64,000 nt of DNA, taken from the NCBI GenBank assembly GCA_963719975.1, contig CAVRED010000005.1, forward strand, positions 248,001 to 312,000. The letters run 5' to 3'. Source of the stretch: Poindextera sp963719975 (lineage in GTDB: Bacteria > Pseudomonadota > Alphaproteobacteria > Caulobacterales > Caulobacteraceae). The notes below the pieces were generated by a model. It did no database searches and was not told the origin of the DNA. It saw only the letters and a list, made by a program, of their open reading frames with translations. The position numbers were made by a program, and so were the translations under genes. Below are positions 10,140 through 19,947 of the stretch, in pieces (the first letter of the stretch is position 1; the number at the start of each line of letters is the position of its first letter).

Positions 10140-10925
10140 ATGCGGAAGAACCAGGCGCTGGCCAAGTGGCGGCAGGGCGAACAGACGGTCGGCGCGTGGC
10201 TCTCGCTCGCCAACACCCACTCGGCCGAGATGCTGGCCAACGCCGGCTTCGACTGGCTGTGCGTCGACCTCCAGCACGGGTTGCTCGACTACGGCGACCT
10301 GCGCCACATGCTGCCGGCCATCTCGACCACAGAGACGACGCCGCTCGTGCGGGTGACGGCCAACATCCCCGACCAGATCATGAAGGTGTTGGACGCCGGC
10401 GCGATGGGCGTGATCGTGCCGATGGTCAACAACCGCGCCGAGGCGCAGGCCGCGGTTGAAGCCTGCCGCTATCCGCCGACCGGTTGGCGCTCGTTCGGGC
10501 CGATCCGCGCGGCGCTCTACGGTGGTCGCGGCTATGCGGCGGAAGCCAACGGCGAGATCGCCGTGATCGCCATGATCGAGACCAAGGAGGGCATCGAGAA
10601 GGTCGATGAGATCGTCTCGACCCCCGGCCTCGACGCCGTCTACATCGGCCCGAGCGACCTGGCGCTGGCGCTTGGCCTGCCGCCGGCCGGCGACACCGAC
10701 AACGCAGAGCACCTCGCCACGGTCGCCCGCATCCAGGCGGCGTGCAAAGCGCATGGCGTCGCGGCGGGGATTCACACCTCCTCGCCCGACTATGCGCGGC
10801 GACGGCTGGAGGCCGGATTCCAGTTCGTCACCATCGGTTCGGACGCCGGCTTCATCGGGGCGGGGGCGGCCGGCGCGATCGCCGCGGCGCGCAAGACGAT
10901 CAGTCCGGCGGGCGCGGCCGCCTGA
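10140..10925 (+). CDS. HpcH/HpaI family class II aldolase
   Basis: Intact 261-residue metal-dependent aldolase of the 4-hydroxy-2-oxoheptanedioate aldolase/citrate-lyase-beta fold. It cleaves 2-keto-3-hydroxy acids to pyruvate plus an aldehyde. Visible motifs are DWLCVDLQHG (about 38), GVIVPMVNN (about 95), the Arg-containing WRSFGPIRA (about 117), the metal-binding Glu in AMIETKEG (about 145) and the metal-binding Asp in IGPSDLALALGLP (about 170). The natural substrate is uncertain; aromatic or sugar-acid degradation are both possible. Confidence 0.88.
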   Translation: MRKNQALAKWRQGEQTVGAWLSLANTHSAEMLANAGFDWLCVDLQHGLLDYGDLRHMLPAISTTETTPLVRVTANIPDQIMKVLDAGAMGVIVPMVNNRAEAQAAVEACRYPPTGWRSFGPIRAALYGGRGYAAEANGEIAVIAMIETKEGIEKVDEIVSTPGLDAVYIGPSDLALALGLPPAGDTDNAEHLATVARIQAACKAHGVAAGIHTSSPDYARRRLEAGFQFVTIGSDAGFIGAGAAGAIAAARKTISPAGAAA

Positions 10926-10952
10926 AGGCGTCGTTTGACGCGCCGCGGCCGA

Positions 10953-10962
10953 CTTGATCAAG
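10953..10962. promoter_or_regulatory. Palindrome upstream of the FAD oxidase gene
   Basis: The 10-bp perfect palindrome CTTGATCAAG lies 33 bp before the ATG at 10996, a plausible operator position. A single short palindrome has a real chance of being random. Confidence 0.25.
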
Positions 10963-10995
10963 TGATCGCCCGATAAGGTTCTCACGAGGCCGGCC

Positions 10996-12398
10996 ATGGA
11001 CACGCTCGTCGCCAAACTCGAAGCGCTGCTCGGCGCTGACGCCATTCTCACCGGGGAGGCGGCGAAGGAGCGCGGATTTAGCCTGTGGACCCGGGTCGGC
11101 GCGCCGCGCGCGGTCGCCCGGCCGCGCACCACCGAGGAGGTCGCTGGCGTGCTCAAGCTGGCGCGCGCCGAGGGCGTCGCCGTCGTGCCCTGGGGCGGCC
11201 TGACCGGCCTGGTCAGCGGCACGGCGGCGGAAGGCGCGCTGGCGCTCAGCATGGAGCGGCTGAACGCCATCGAGGAGATCGACCCGCTGCAAGGCACGAT
11301 GACCGTGCAGACCGGGTGCGTGCTGGCGAAGCGCCTGCGAGGCGGCGGAGGCGAAGGGCCTCTTCCTGCCGCTCGACCTCGGCGCGCGCGGCTCGGCGAC
11401 CATCGGCGGGGTGATCTCGACCAACGCCGGCGGCAATCGCGTGCTGCGCTACGGCATGATGCGCGACATGGTGCTGGGGCTGGAGGTGGTGCTGGCCGAC
11501 GGGACCGTGGTCAACGCGCTGAACCACCTGATCAAGAACAACACCGGCTTTGACCTGAAGCACCTCTTCATCGGCACCGAGGGAACGCTCGGCGTCTGCA
11601 CCCGCGCCGTGCTGCGCCTGCGGCCCGAGCCCGCCTCGCGCGAGACGGCCTTCCTCGCCGTGCCGGAGTTCGCCGCGCTGCCCCGGCTGCTGCGCAGTCT
11701 GGAGGCCGACCTCGGCGGCGCGCTCGCCGCCTTCGAGGTGATGTGGCCGGAATTCTATGAGCTGGTCACGACCGAGCCGGCGAAGGGCCGGCCGATCCTG
11801 CCGCACGGCTCGCCGTTCTATGTGCTGACCGAGATGCTGGGCGCCGACACCGCCGAGGATGCGCCGAGGTTCGAGCGCGCGGTCACCCGCGCCTTCGAAG
11901 CCGGCTGGATCACCGACGCGGTGATCGCCAAGTCCGGGCCCGAGCGCGAGCAGATGTGGGCGCTGCGCGACGACGTCGGCCAGACGCGGCGCAACGGCCC
12001 GTCGGTGACCTTCGACATCAGCCTGCCGATCGCGGCGATGCCCGGCTATCTCGACGAGGTCCGCGGCGCGCTCACCAAGCGCTGGCCTGACGCCGCCCTG
12101 ATCGTGTTCGGCCACCTGGGCGACGGCAACCTGCACCTGGTGGCGGGCGTCGGCGACGCGGGCGCGGCGCACGCCATCGAGGACGTGGTCTACGGCCCGC
12201 TGCAGGCGCGGCACGGGTCGGTCTCGGCCGAGCACGGCATCGGCCTGCAGAAGCGCGCCTACCTTCCGCTGTCCCGTTCGCCGGAGGAGATCGCGGTGAT
12301 GCGCGTGATCAAGCGCGTCGCTGGATCCGGCCAACACGCTCAACCCAGGCAAGATCTTCGAATTCGAGGACGAGCCGCAGGCCGCCGCCGCCCAGTGA
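10996..12398 (+). CDS. GlcD-like FAD-linked 2-hydroxyacid oxidase/dehydrogenase (two frameshifts)
   Basis: VAO/PCMH-fold flavoprotein of about 466 residues, related to glycolate oxidase GlcD and D-lactate dehydrogenase. It oxidises a 2-hydroxy acid to a 2-oxo acid. FAD-binding segments are VPWGGLTGLVSGT (about 77) and LDLGARGSATIGG with ISTNAGGNRVLRYG (about 130-155). The C-terminal domain has FGHLGDGNLHL and SAEHGIGLQKRAYL, typical for substrate and metal binding. Breaks at about 11340 (RL/EAAEAKG) and 12318 (KRV/LDPANTLNPGK) are each repaired by one base of a CG. It follows the aldolase by 70 bp; together they may process a hydroxy acid. Confidence 0.88.
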
Positions 12399-12834
12399 GC
12401 TTAAGGCCCTTCCACCTCGCCATCCCGGTCGACGACCTCGCCGCGGCGCGCGCCTTCTACGGCGGCGTGCTCGGCTGTCCGGAGGGGCGGAGCGCGGGGA
12501 CCTGGATCGACTTCGACCTGATGGGCCACCAGCTGGTCGTGCATCAGGCGCCGCGCCGGGCCAGCGCCGGACGCGGCGACCAACGCCGTCGACGGCGACG
12601 ACGTGCCGGTGCCGCACTTCGGCGTCGTGCTGAGCCTGGAGGACTGGGAGGCGCTGGCCGAGCGCGTGCGCGCGGCGGGCGTCGCGTTCGGCATCGAGCC
12701 GCACGTGCGCTTTGCGGGCGAGCCCGGCGAACAGGCGACGATGTTCTTCCGCGACCCCGCCGGCAACGCGCTGGAGTTCAAGGCCTTCCGGGACTTGGGG
12801 ATGCTGTTCGCGAAGGCAAGATCCTCCACCGTAG
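12395..12834 (+). CDS. VOC family protein (frameshifted; 3' end in repeat)
   Basis: The start GTG overlaps the preceding stop (GTGA), so it is translationally coupled to the FAD oxidase. The N-terminal unit is RPFHLAIPVDDLAAARAFYG. The C-terminal unit has VPHFGVVLSLEDWEALAER and a DPAGNALEFKAF strand with the metal Glu. A break lies near 12570. The end is uncertain, because the last codons run into the palindromic element at 12819. With one base removed from the CG at 12810 the frame closes at TAG 12834, about 146 residues. Confidence 0.75.
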
Positions 12835-12990
12835 GGGGAGGGGACCGCGCGCTGGCGCGGTGGAGGGGGGGCGTGGCCGGCCGCGCCCGCCTCAGGAAGG
12901 ACCTAGGTCTTGCTTTCTGCCGGCCGCGCGAGCGGTTGGCCCCCTCCACCACCCTTCGGGTGGTCCCCCTCCCCCAACGGGGGAGGATCT
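12819..12990. repeat. Large palindromic intergenic repeat (family A)
   Basis: The left arm, AGATCCTCCACCG followed by a G-run (GGGGGAGGGGACC), mirrors the right arm GGTCCCCCTCCCCCAACGG ending GGGGAGGATCT. The inverted repeat spans about 50 bp at each end with a hairpin of ACCACCCTTCGGGTGGT inside the right arm. It separates the convergent VOC and P450 genes and may act as a bidirectional terminator. A compact copy of the same end motif occurs at 49731-49757. Confidence 0.8.
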
Positions 12991-13000
12991 AGGCGTTCGC

Positions 13001-14305
13001 CTACGCCCGCGCCGGGATCTGCGCCTGCATCGAGCGGATCGCGCGCAGGAAGCAGGACCGCAGCCGCACCGGCTCGCCGACCACGTCGATGCGCGGGTAG
13101 CGCTTCAGGATCTCTTCCCACACGGTCCGCAGCTGCATCTCGGCCAGCCGCATGCCGACGCAGCGGTGGATGCCGAAGCCGAACGCGGCGTGGTGCCTCG
13201 GCCGCTCGCGGTCGATGATGAAGGCGTTGGGGTTGGGGATCGCGGTCTCGTCGCGGTTGCCCGAGACGTACCACATCACGACCTTCTCGCCCTTCTTGAT
13301 CAGCTTGCCCTGGAACTCGAAGTCTTCCTTGGCCGTGCGCCGCATGTGGGCGACGGGCGACTGGTAGCGGATCATCTCCGGCACCATGGAGTCGATCAGC
13401 GAGGGATCGGCGCGCAGCTTGTCGTACTGGTCGGGGTTCTCGTTCAGCGCCAGCAGGCCGCCGCTGAGGGTGTTGCGCGTGGTATCGTTGCCGCCGACGA
13501 TCAGCAGAAGGATGTTCCCGAGGAACTCGAACAGCGGCATGTCCTTGGTCGCCTCGCCGTGCGCCAGCATGGAGATCAGGTCGGTTTTCGGCGGCTCTTT
13601 GACGCGCTGGTCCCACAGGTTCTTGAAGTAGAACGCGCAGCCGAGGAGTTCGGCTTTCGCCTCCTCCCACTGCATGTCCTCGCCTGGGTTGAGCTTCGAC
13701 GGCATGGTGGGATTGGTGGTGAGGTCCGACCAGTAGGTCAGCTTGGCGCGCTCCTCGAACGGGAAGTCGAACAGCGTCGCCAGCATCTGGGTGGTCAGCT
13801 CGACCGACACGCGCTGCACCCAGTCGAACGGCTCGCCGATCGGCAACTCGTCCAGGATCTTGCCGGCCCGCTCGCGGATCAGCGGCTCCATGTTGCGCAG
13901 GTTCTCGGACGAGACGATGGGCGCGATCGTCTTGCGCTGCGCATCGTGCTTGGGCGGGTCCATGGCGATGAACATCGGCAGCTCGAACGGCTCGGCGTCG
14001 GGGTTGGCCTGCTCGCCGTCGGGGCCCTCGCCGTTGTCGCCGATGGAGATGTTCTTCTCGGACGAGAAGACCTGGTGGTTGGTCTCGATGGCGATGATGT
14101 CTTCGAACTTGGTCACCGACCAATAGGGCCCGAACTCGGACGCGGGCGTGTAGTGCACCGGATCCTCGTTGCGCAGGCGCTCGAAGAACGGCCAGAAGGT
14201 GTTGGTGACGAAGCGGTCCTGGTTGCTGACGTCGATCTGGTCGAGCGGCGTCGAGTAGGCCTCGTCGCGGGCGAGTTGAAGTGCGCTGACGGCGCCGTCG
14301 GCCAT
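13001..14305 (-). CDS. Cytochrome P450, CYP153-like
   Basis: Intact 434-residue soluble bacterial P450. The oxygen-activation I-helix motif is IVGGNDTTRN at about residue 270. The ExxR helix is in VPEMIRYQSP with the following HMRRTAKEDF, and the heme-thiolate loop FGFGIHRCVGMRLAEMQLR is near 375. The GGNDTTRN and YQSPVAHMRRTA combination resembles the CYP153 group, which hydroxylates terminal carbons of alkanes, fatty acids and terpenoids. No ferredoxin or ferredoxin reductase gene is adjacent, so redox partners must be elsewhere. The CYP153 assignment is from memory of family motifs. Confidence 0.9.
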   Translation of the reverse strand: MADGAVSALQLARDEAYSTPLDQIDVSNQDRFVTNTFWPFFERLRNEDPVHYTPASEFGPYWSVTKFEDIIAIETNHQVFSSEKNISIGDNGEGPDGEQANPDAEPFELPMFIAMDPPKHDAQRKTIAPIVSSENLRNMEPLIRERAGKILDELPIGEPFDWVQRVSVELTTQMLATLFDFPFEERAKLTYWSDLTTNPTMPSKLNPGEDMQWEEAKAELLGCAFYFKNLWDQRVKEPPKTDLISMLAHGEATKDMPLFEFLGNILLLIVGGNDTTRNTLSGGLLALNENPDQYDKLRADPSLIDSMVPEMIRYQSPVAHMRRTAKEDFEFQGKLIKKGEKVVMWYVSGNRDETAIPNPNAFIIDRERPRHHAAFGFGIHRCVGMRLAEMQLRTVWEEILKRYPRIDVVGEPVRLRSCFLRAIRSMQAQIPARA

Positions 14306-14396
14306 GGTCTGGTCTCCCTGAAGGCTACGCTCGCCGAAGATTTACCGCGCCGAGGCTAACCGCAAGTGACTCTTGCGTCATCTTTGCTCGAAACGG

Positions 14397-14645
14397 CTAT
14401 CCGCCACCGATCTTCGGGATCAGGCAGACCTCGCTGTCGGGCCTGAGCGCCTCCCCGTAGGCGTCCTGGTGGATCTCGCCGTCGATGGCGATGGCCATGC
14501 GCCGGTCGATGTAGTCGCCGAAGCCCGGATAGCGGGCGTCGAGCTCGAGGATCAGGCGCCTCACCGTGTCGGCGCCGACGTCGAACTCCGCCGCGCCGCC
14601 CGTGAATTCCCGCCCCTGCGAGCCCGTCAGGATCACATGCGGCAT
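14397..14645 (-). CDS. MoaD/ThiS-like sulfur-carrier protein
   Basis: Intact 82-residue beta-grasp protein ending in Gly-Gly-Gly (LIPKIGGG). This is the tail that is adenylated and thiocarboxylated in molybdopterin synthase small subunits. The middle has the usual VRRLILELDARYPGFGDYI helix and a VCLIPKI strand. It lies 13 bp downstream of the molybdenum subunit gene on the same strand, so it is probably a dedicated sulfur carrier or chaperone-like part of that operon. ThiS or another sulfur carrier cannot be excluded by sequence, but the context favours molybdopterin. Confidence 0.78.
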   Translation of the reverse strand: MPHVILTGSQGREFTGGAAEFDVGADTVRRLILELDARYPGFGDYIDRRMAIAIDGEIHQDAYGEALRPDSEVCLIPKIGGG

Positions 14646-14658
14646 GGGCCGCGCCCGC

Positions 14659-16931
14659 TCACCCCTGTGCGTCGATGACGGCGCGGATCTTCGGCGGAGA
14701 GAGCGGCAGGTCGCACATGCGAACGCCGAGAGCTCCGCGGACCGCATTGGCCACGGCGGCCAGCGGCGGCACGATCGGCACCTCGCCGACGCCCTTGGCC
14801 CCGAACGGGTGCCGGGGATTGGGCACCTCGATCATGATCGCCTCGATCATCGGAAGGTCCGAAGCCACCGGGACGCGGTAGTCGAGGAAGCCAGCGTTCT
14901 CCATCCGCCCGTTCGCGTCGTAGACGTACTCCTCGTTCAGCGCCCAGCCGATACCCTGCGCAGCGCCGCCCTGGATCTGTCCCTCGACATAGGCCGGGTG
15001 GATGGCGCGACCGACGTCCTGGGCGGCGGTGTAGCGCAGGATGGTCACATGGCCGGTCTCGCGGTCGATCTCGACGTCGCACAAGTGCACGCCGAAGCCA
15101 GGGCCTGCGCCCTGGGCGTTCAACGAAACCTCGGCGCTGATCGGCCCGCCCGTACGGCCGGAGCGGCCGGCGATCTGCGCCAGCGTCAGCGGCTTCACGT
15201 CCTTGCTGGCGTCGAGGCAGACGGCGGAGCCATCTTGCCAGGCCACCTGCTCGGCGGTGACGTCCCAGGTCAGCGCGGCTCGACGCTTCAGGTCCTCGAC
15301 CACCTTCTCGGCGGCCTTGGTCACCGCCATGCCGGTCGCGAACGTCGTGCGGCTGCCGCCGGTCAGCATGGAGTAGCCGATCGCGGTGGTGTCGCCGACC
15401 ACGGGCCGCACCTGCTCGATGGGCAGGCCCAGCACCTCGGCCGCCATCATCGCCATCGAGGCGCGCGAGCCGCCGATGTCGGGGTTGGCGGTGACCACCG
15501 TGGCGCTGCCGTCGTCATTGACGTGCACCGCGCCCGACGAACTCGCCGCCGATGTTGAACCAGAAGCCGACGGCCAGGCCGCGTCCCTGGTTCGGGCCGA
15601 GCGGGGTCGAATAGTGCGGGTGGTTCTTGATCGCTTCGACGGTCTCCAGGTAGCCGATGTTGGTGTAGGTCGGCCCGTAGACCGCCTTCATGCCGTCGGC
15701 GACGCCGTTCTTCAGGCGGATCTCGATCGGATCCATGTCGAGCTTGCGCGCCAGCTCGTCGATGGCGCTCTCGACCGCGAACGCCGAAATCGGCGCGCCC
15801 GGCGCGCGGTAGGCCGCTGATCTTCGGGGTGTTGGTGACCACGTCATAGCCGGTGATCGCCACGTTCGGGATGTTGTAACAGGCGACGGCGGTCATCCCG
15901 CCGGTGCCGACCGGCGAGCCGGCGAAGGCGCCGGCCTGGTACTTGAGCACGATCTCGGCGGCGGTGATCGTCCCGTCGTTCTTGGCGCCGAGCTTGACCT
16001 CCATCACCGCGCCCGAGGTCGGACCGGTGGCGCGGAACACCTCGTCGCGGGTCATCACGATCTTGACCGGATGACCGGCCTGGCGCGACAGCGCCAACGC
16101 CAGCGGCTCGAGGTAGACCGTCGTTTTGCCGCCGAAGCCGCCGCCGATCTCGGCGGGGATGACGCGGATGTTGGCCACGTCCAAGTCGAGCAGCTTGGAG
16201 CAGTAGGTGCGGACCATGAACTGGCCCTGGCTGGAGCTCCACACGGTGCTCTGGCCGTCCTCGCTGAAGGCGGCGACGCAGGCGTGCGGCTCGATGTAGC
16301 CCTGGTGCACGCCCTGGGTCGTGTAGCGGCCGCTCATGACCACATCGGCCTCCGCGAAACCCGCCTCGATGTCGCCGCGCCCGAGCTTGTTCACCGCGGC
16401 AATGTTCGAGGGCTTGGTCGCCTTCTCGGGCAGGCCCTGCGTGAACATCTTGGCGTGCAGCACCGGCGCGTCGGGCGCCATCGCCGCCTCGACCTCCACC
16501 ACGTGCGGCAGCACCTGGTACTTGATCTCGATGAGGTCGAGCGCGGCTTCGGCGATGGCGGCCGATGTCGCCGCGACCGCGGCCACGGCATGGCCATCGT
16601 AGAGGGCCTTGTCGCGCGCCATGACGTTCAGGCAAAGGTCGCGCAGGTTGCCGCCGCCTTCGCCGGCCTCGAATTCCTCCGAGGCGAGGTTCGGCATGTC
16701 GTCGGCGGTGATCACCGCCTTCACGCCCGGCAGGGCGCGCGCCTTCTTGGTGTCGATGGAGACGATCTTGGCGTGGGCGTGGGGGCTGCGCTTGACGCGG
16801 CCGACCAGCATCCCGGGCATGGCGTAGTCCGCGCCGTACTGCGCGCGGCCGGTGACCTTGTCGACGCCGTCGGGGCGGATCGGCCGGGTGCCGACGACTT
16901 TCAGCTTGGGGGGATCGAGGACGTCAGTCAT
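14659..16931 (-). CDS. Molybdenum hydroxylase large (Mo-MPT) subunit (two frameshifts)
   Basis: About 757-residue xanthine-dehydrogenase/aldehyde-oxidase family catalytic subunit. It hydroxylates heterocycles, aldehydes or CoA esters using water. Recognisable are RPDGVDKVTGRAQYG at the N-terminus, the Mo-cofactor loop EIGGGFGGKT, the AYRAPGAP segment and the C-terminal GAKGVGEVP with the catalytic Glu. The CO-dehydrogenase motif AYRCSFR is absent, so this is not a true CODH. Breaks near 15823 (KI/AYRAPG) and 15542 (VG/AVHVNDDG) are each repaired by one base of a CG. The start overlaps the [2Fe-2S] subunit stop by 4 bp. Confidence 0.9.
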
Positions 16932-17416
16932 GAGGCTCTCCGGACCTGTCTCATTTCGGCTGCGGCGTCGATCACGGCGCGCACCACCTTGTCGTAGCCT
17001 GTGCAGCGGCAGAGGTTGCCCGCCAGCCAATAGCGGACTTCCGTCTCCGTGGGATCGGGGTTCTCGACGAGCAGCGCCTTGGCCGCGACCAAAAGGCCGG
17101 GCGTGCAGAAGCCGCACTGCAGCGCCGCATGCTCGAGGAACTTCTGTTGCAGCGGATGCAGGGTCCCGCCCTGGGCCATGCCTTCGATCGTCTCGATCCG
17201 CCGGCCCTCGGCCTCGGCGGCCAGCATCAGGCACGCGCAGACCAGCCGACCGTCGACCATGACGCTGCAGGCCCCGCAATCGCCGGAGCCGCAGCCCTCC
17301 TTCGCCCCGGTCAGGCCCAGGTTGTCGCGCAGCGCGTCCAGCAGGGTCACGCCGGGATCGGTCAGGAACTCCGCCGGGTCGTCGTTGACCGTGGTTGTGA
17401 TGTGAAGCTTGCTCAT
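16928..17416 (-). CDS. Molybdenum hydroxylase [2Fe-2S] small subunit
   Basis: Intact 162-residue electron-transfer subunit. The plant-type [2Fe-2S] cluster ligands are Cys42, Cys47 and Cys50 in EGCGSGDCGACSV, with Cys62 in LVCAC. The helical-domain cluster uses CGFCTPG (about 101) and CRCTGY (about 138). Length and both motifs match CoxS/XdhC-type subunits exactly. It overlaps the FAD subunit upstream and the Mo subunit downstream by 4 bp each, showing translational coupling of a complete heterotrimer. Confidence 0.95.
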   Translation of the reverse strand: MSKLHITTTVNDDPAEFLTDPGVTLLDALRDNLGLTGAKEGCGSGDCGACSVMVDGRLVCACLMLAAEAEGRRIETIEGMAQGGTLHPLQQKFLEHAALQCGFCTPGLLVAAKALLVENPDPTETEVRYWLAGNLCRCTGYDKVVRAVIDAAAEMRQVRRAS

Positions 17417-18285
17417 GCCCTCGCCTCCGCCCGTCCGTAGGCGATTCTGGCCGCGCGCCTTGCGAGCACGCCAGCGATCTTGATCCGATAGTCCACCGTG
17501 CCGCGCTTGTCGGCGATCGGCCGCGCGGCGGCCCTGGCCGCGGCGTCGAGCGCATCGAGCGCCGCCTTGTCCAGCTTCGTGCCAACGATCGCCGCGCCGG
17601 CTTCGGAAACCAGCAGCGCCGTTGGCGCCACGGCGCCCAGCGCCACGCGCGCGGCGGTAATCGTCCCGCTGGCGTCCAGCGTCAGGCAGACGCCCGCACC
17701 GACGACCGCGATGTCCATCTCGGTGCGCGGGATCGAGCGCAGATAGGCGTCGGCCGAGCGCGCCGGGCGCGCAGGCAACTTGATCTCCAGCACGAACTCG
17801 TCCGCGGCGAGCGAGGTCTGTCCCGGCCCGGTCGCGACTTGCTCGACCGGGATCTCGCGCTTGCCCTTGCCGCCGACGATGACGCAGGTCGCGCCGGCCG
17901 CGATCATCGCCGGCACGCTGTCCGCGGCCGGCGAGGCGTTGCAGAGGTTGCCGGCGAGCGTCGCGCGGCCCTGGATCTGCGTCGAGCCGATGAGGTTCGC
18001 CCCCTCGACGACGCCGGGCCAGGCGGCCGCGAGCGCCGCGTGCTCTCCGAGCACCGCGCCGGGCGTCGCCGCGCCGATCACGAAAGCGCCGCCGCTCTCG
18101 CGGATGCCGATCATGCCCGGAATGCGCTTCAGGTCGACGATGGTCGACGGCTTCACGCGGCCGGCCTTCATCTGCACCAGAAGGTCGGTGCCCCCGGCCA
18201 GCGCGCGGGCCTTGCCACCGCCGGCGGCGAGCGCCTTGACCGCCTCCTCAGCCGTCGTTGGCGCAACAAATGCGAGTTCAGGCAA
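17413..18285 (-). CDS. Molybdenum hydroxylase FAD-binding medium subunit
   Basis: Intact 290-residue CoxM-type flavin subunit and first gene of the operon. The FAD pyrophosphate loop AGGTDLLVQMKAG is at about residue 30. The second FAD segment IQGRATLAGNLCNASPAADS lies near 107, matching the family pattern TIGGNxxxxSPxxD. The C-terminal CO_deh_flav_C domain follows. It passes electrons from the iron-sulfur subunit to the final acceptor. The 120 bp upstream, shared with the divergent M81 peptidase gene, should hold the operon promoter. Confidence 0.93.
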   Translation of the reverse strand: MPELAFVAPTTAEEAVKALAAGGGKARALAGGTDLLVQMKAGRVKPSTIVDLKRIPGMIGIRESGGAFVIGAATPGAVLGEHAALAAAWPGVVEGANLIGSTQIQGRATLAGNLCNASPAADSVPAMIAAGATCVIVGGKGKREIPVEQVATGPGQTSLAADEFVLEIKLPARPARSADAYLRSIPRTEMDIAVVGAGVCLTLDASGTITAARVALGAVAPTALLVSEAGAAIVGTKLDKAALDALDAAARAAARPIADKRGTVDYRIKIAGVLARRAARIAYGRAEARA

Positions 18286-18405
18286 GCGACCTCCTTGTCA
18301 GCGGATGATGCTGCGGCCCCGAAAGCCGGCGTCTCCTTCCACGATGGTCGGGTAAGCCTTATTGGTCAAGGCGTCGCGCAAAATAGCAGCGTCCAGGAGC
18401 GCCTA

Positions 18406-19855
18406 ATGATCAACGTTTACTTCGCGGGCCTGGCCACCGAGTCCAACTCCTTCTCGTCGATCCCGACCGCCGAAGCGGCGTTCGCGCTGGGCCAGCGGCG
18501 CGGCGAGGCGGTGTTCGCCGATCGCGGCATGTACGGCGAGCTGGCCCGCGGCCTGCGCGCGCTGGTCGCCGCCGAGGGCGGCGTCGTATCACCCGGTCTC
18601 TTCGCCTTCGCCCAGCCTGGCGCGCCGACCGTGCAGGGGGTCTACGAGCGCCTGCGCGGCGTGCTGCTCGACGACCTTGCCGCCGCCATGCCCGTCGATG
18701 CCGTCATGCTGTTCCTGCATGGGGCGATGATCTCGCAGGGCTGTTGGGACTGCGAAGGCGAGATTCTCGCGCATGGTGCGCGACATCGTCGGGCCCGATG
18801 TCCCGATCGGCGTCGCGCTCGACCCTCACGCCCACCTGACCGAGGCCATGCTCGAGAACGCCACGGTGCTGTGCTTCATGCAGGAGTATCCGCACATCGA
18901 CGGGATGGCGCGGCTCGAAGACGCCTGGCGCGTCTGCCTGGCGGTCAAGCGGGGCGAGGCCGCGCCGGTCCACGCCGTGCACGACTGCAAGATGGTCTCG
19001 TTCTGGCCGACCCAGAGCCAGCCGATGCGCGGCTTCGTCGATCGCCTGCTGGAGCGCCGGAACGCCGGCGGCATCCTCTCGATCTCTTTCGTGCACGGCT
19101 TTCCCTGGGGCGACACGCCGGTGACCGGGGCGAAGATGCTGGTCTACGCCGACGGTGATCGCGAAAAGGCCGCCGCCCTCGCGCAGTCCCTCGGCAAGGA
19201 GATCTGGGACCTGCGCGAGGAGACCCAGATCCGCGAGATGCCGCTCGAGGCGGCGCTCGATCGCATGGCCGCGGTCAACCGGGGCCCGCTGGTCGTCGCC
19301 GACATCGCCGACAACGCCGGCGGCGGCGCGCCGTCGGACTCCACCTTCGTCGTTCGCGCCGTCCTCGAACGCGGGCTGACCGACGTCGGCATCGCGCTCA
19401 TGTACGACCCCCAGGCCGTCGCCTTCTGCCACGAGGTCGGCGAGGGGGCCGAGATCGACCTGCGCATCGGCGGCAAGCTCGGGCCGACGTCCGGTCAGCC
19501 GCTGGACGTCCGCGCCACGGTGCGCGGGATCGCCGTGAAGGCGACGCAGGTCGGGCTCTCGGGCCTGGTCGGCCTTGGCGACGCGGCCTGGATCGAGGTC
19601 GCCGGCGTGCACATCATCCTGGCTTCGGAGCGCACCCAGTGCTTCGGCCCGACCGCCTTCACGGCGCTGGGGCTCGATCCGACCACGCTTCGCTCGGTGG
19701 TGGTGAAGTCGACCAACCACTTCCGCGCCGGCTTCGACCCGATCGCCACAGACGTGATCTACGTCGACACGCCCGGCGCGATCCGCTCGGACTTCGCGAA
19801 CATCCCCTACGAGCGCTTCAAGGCGCGCTATTGGCCGAAGGTGGAGAACCCGTGA
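18406..19855 (+). CDS. M81 family metallopeptidase, MlrC (microcystinase C)-like (frameshifted near 18775)
   Basis: About 483-residue zinc peptidase of the MlrC family. Its founding member cleaves linearised microcystin, but most homologues have unknown amide or peptide substrates. Family residues are visible in FLHGAM with WDCEGEIL (about 105-123), LDPHAHLTEAML (about 140) and MQEYPHIDG (about 162). The C-terminal MlrC domain begins GPLVVADIADNAGGG (about 295). The frame breaks once at about 18775 (EIL/RMVRDIVG). The start ATG 18406 is divergent from the Mo-hydroxylase operon. Confidence 0.85.
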
Positions 19856-19947
19856 ATGGCCGGGCGAGCGCGGCGTTCACCCTTTCCCGAAACGGCTCCT
19901 TAATCGAGCCGCTGTGAAATAGGCGCTCGAAAGACGAGGCGCGCCTG

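Noticed and set aside
12819..12990. Insertion sequence or MITE with transposase
   Set aside because: No ORF with transposase motifs and no clear target-site duplication. Kept as a palindromic intergenic repeat.
11411..14359. 982-codon frame that would fuse the GlcD-like oxidase, a VOC and antisense of the P450
   Set aside because: Only its first part is family sequence. The rest is the second frame of the VOC gene and antisense to an intact P450, so it is a by-product of the break near 12318.
14659..16931. Aerobic carbon monoxide dehydrogenase (CoxL)
   Set aside because: The gene order fits, but the CoxL-specific AYRCSFR loop is absent and the position reads AYRAPGAP, as in other molybdenum hydroxylases.
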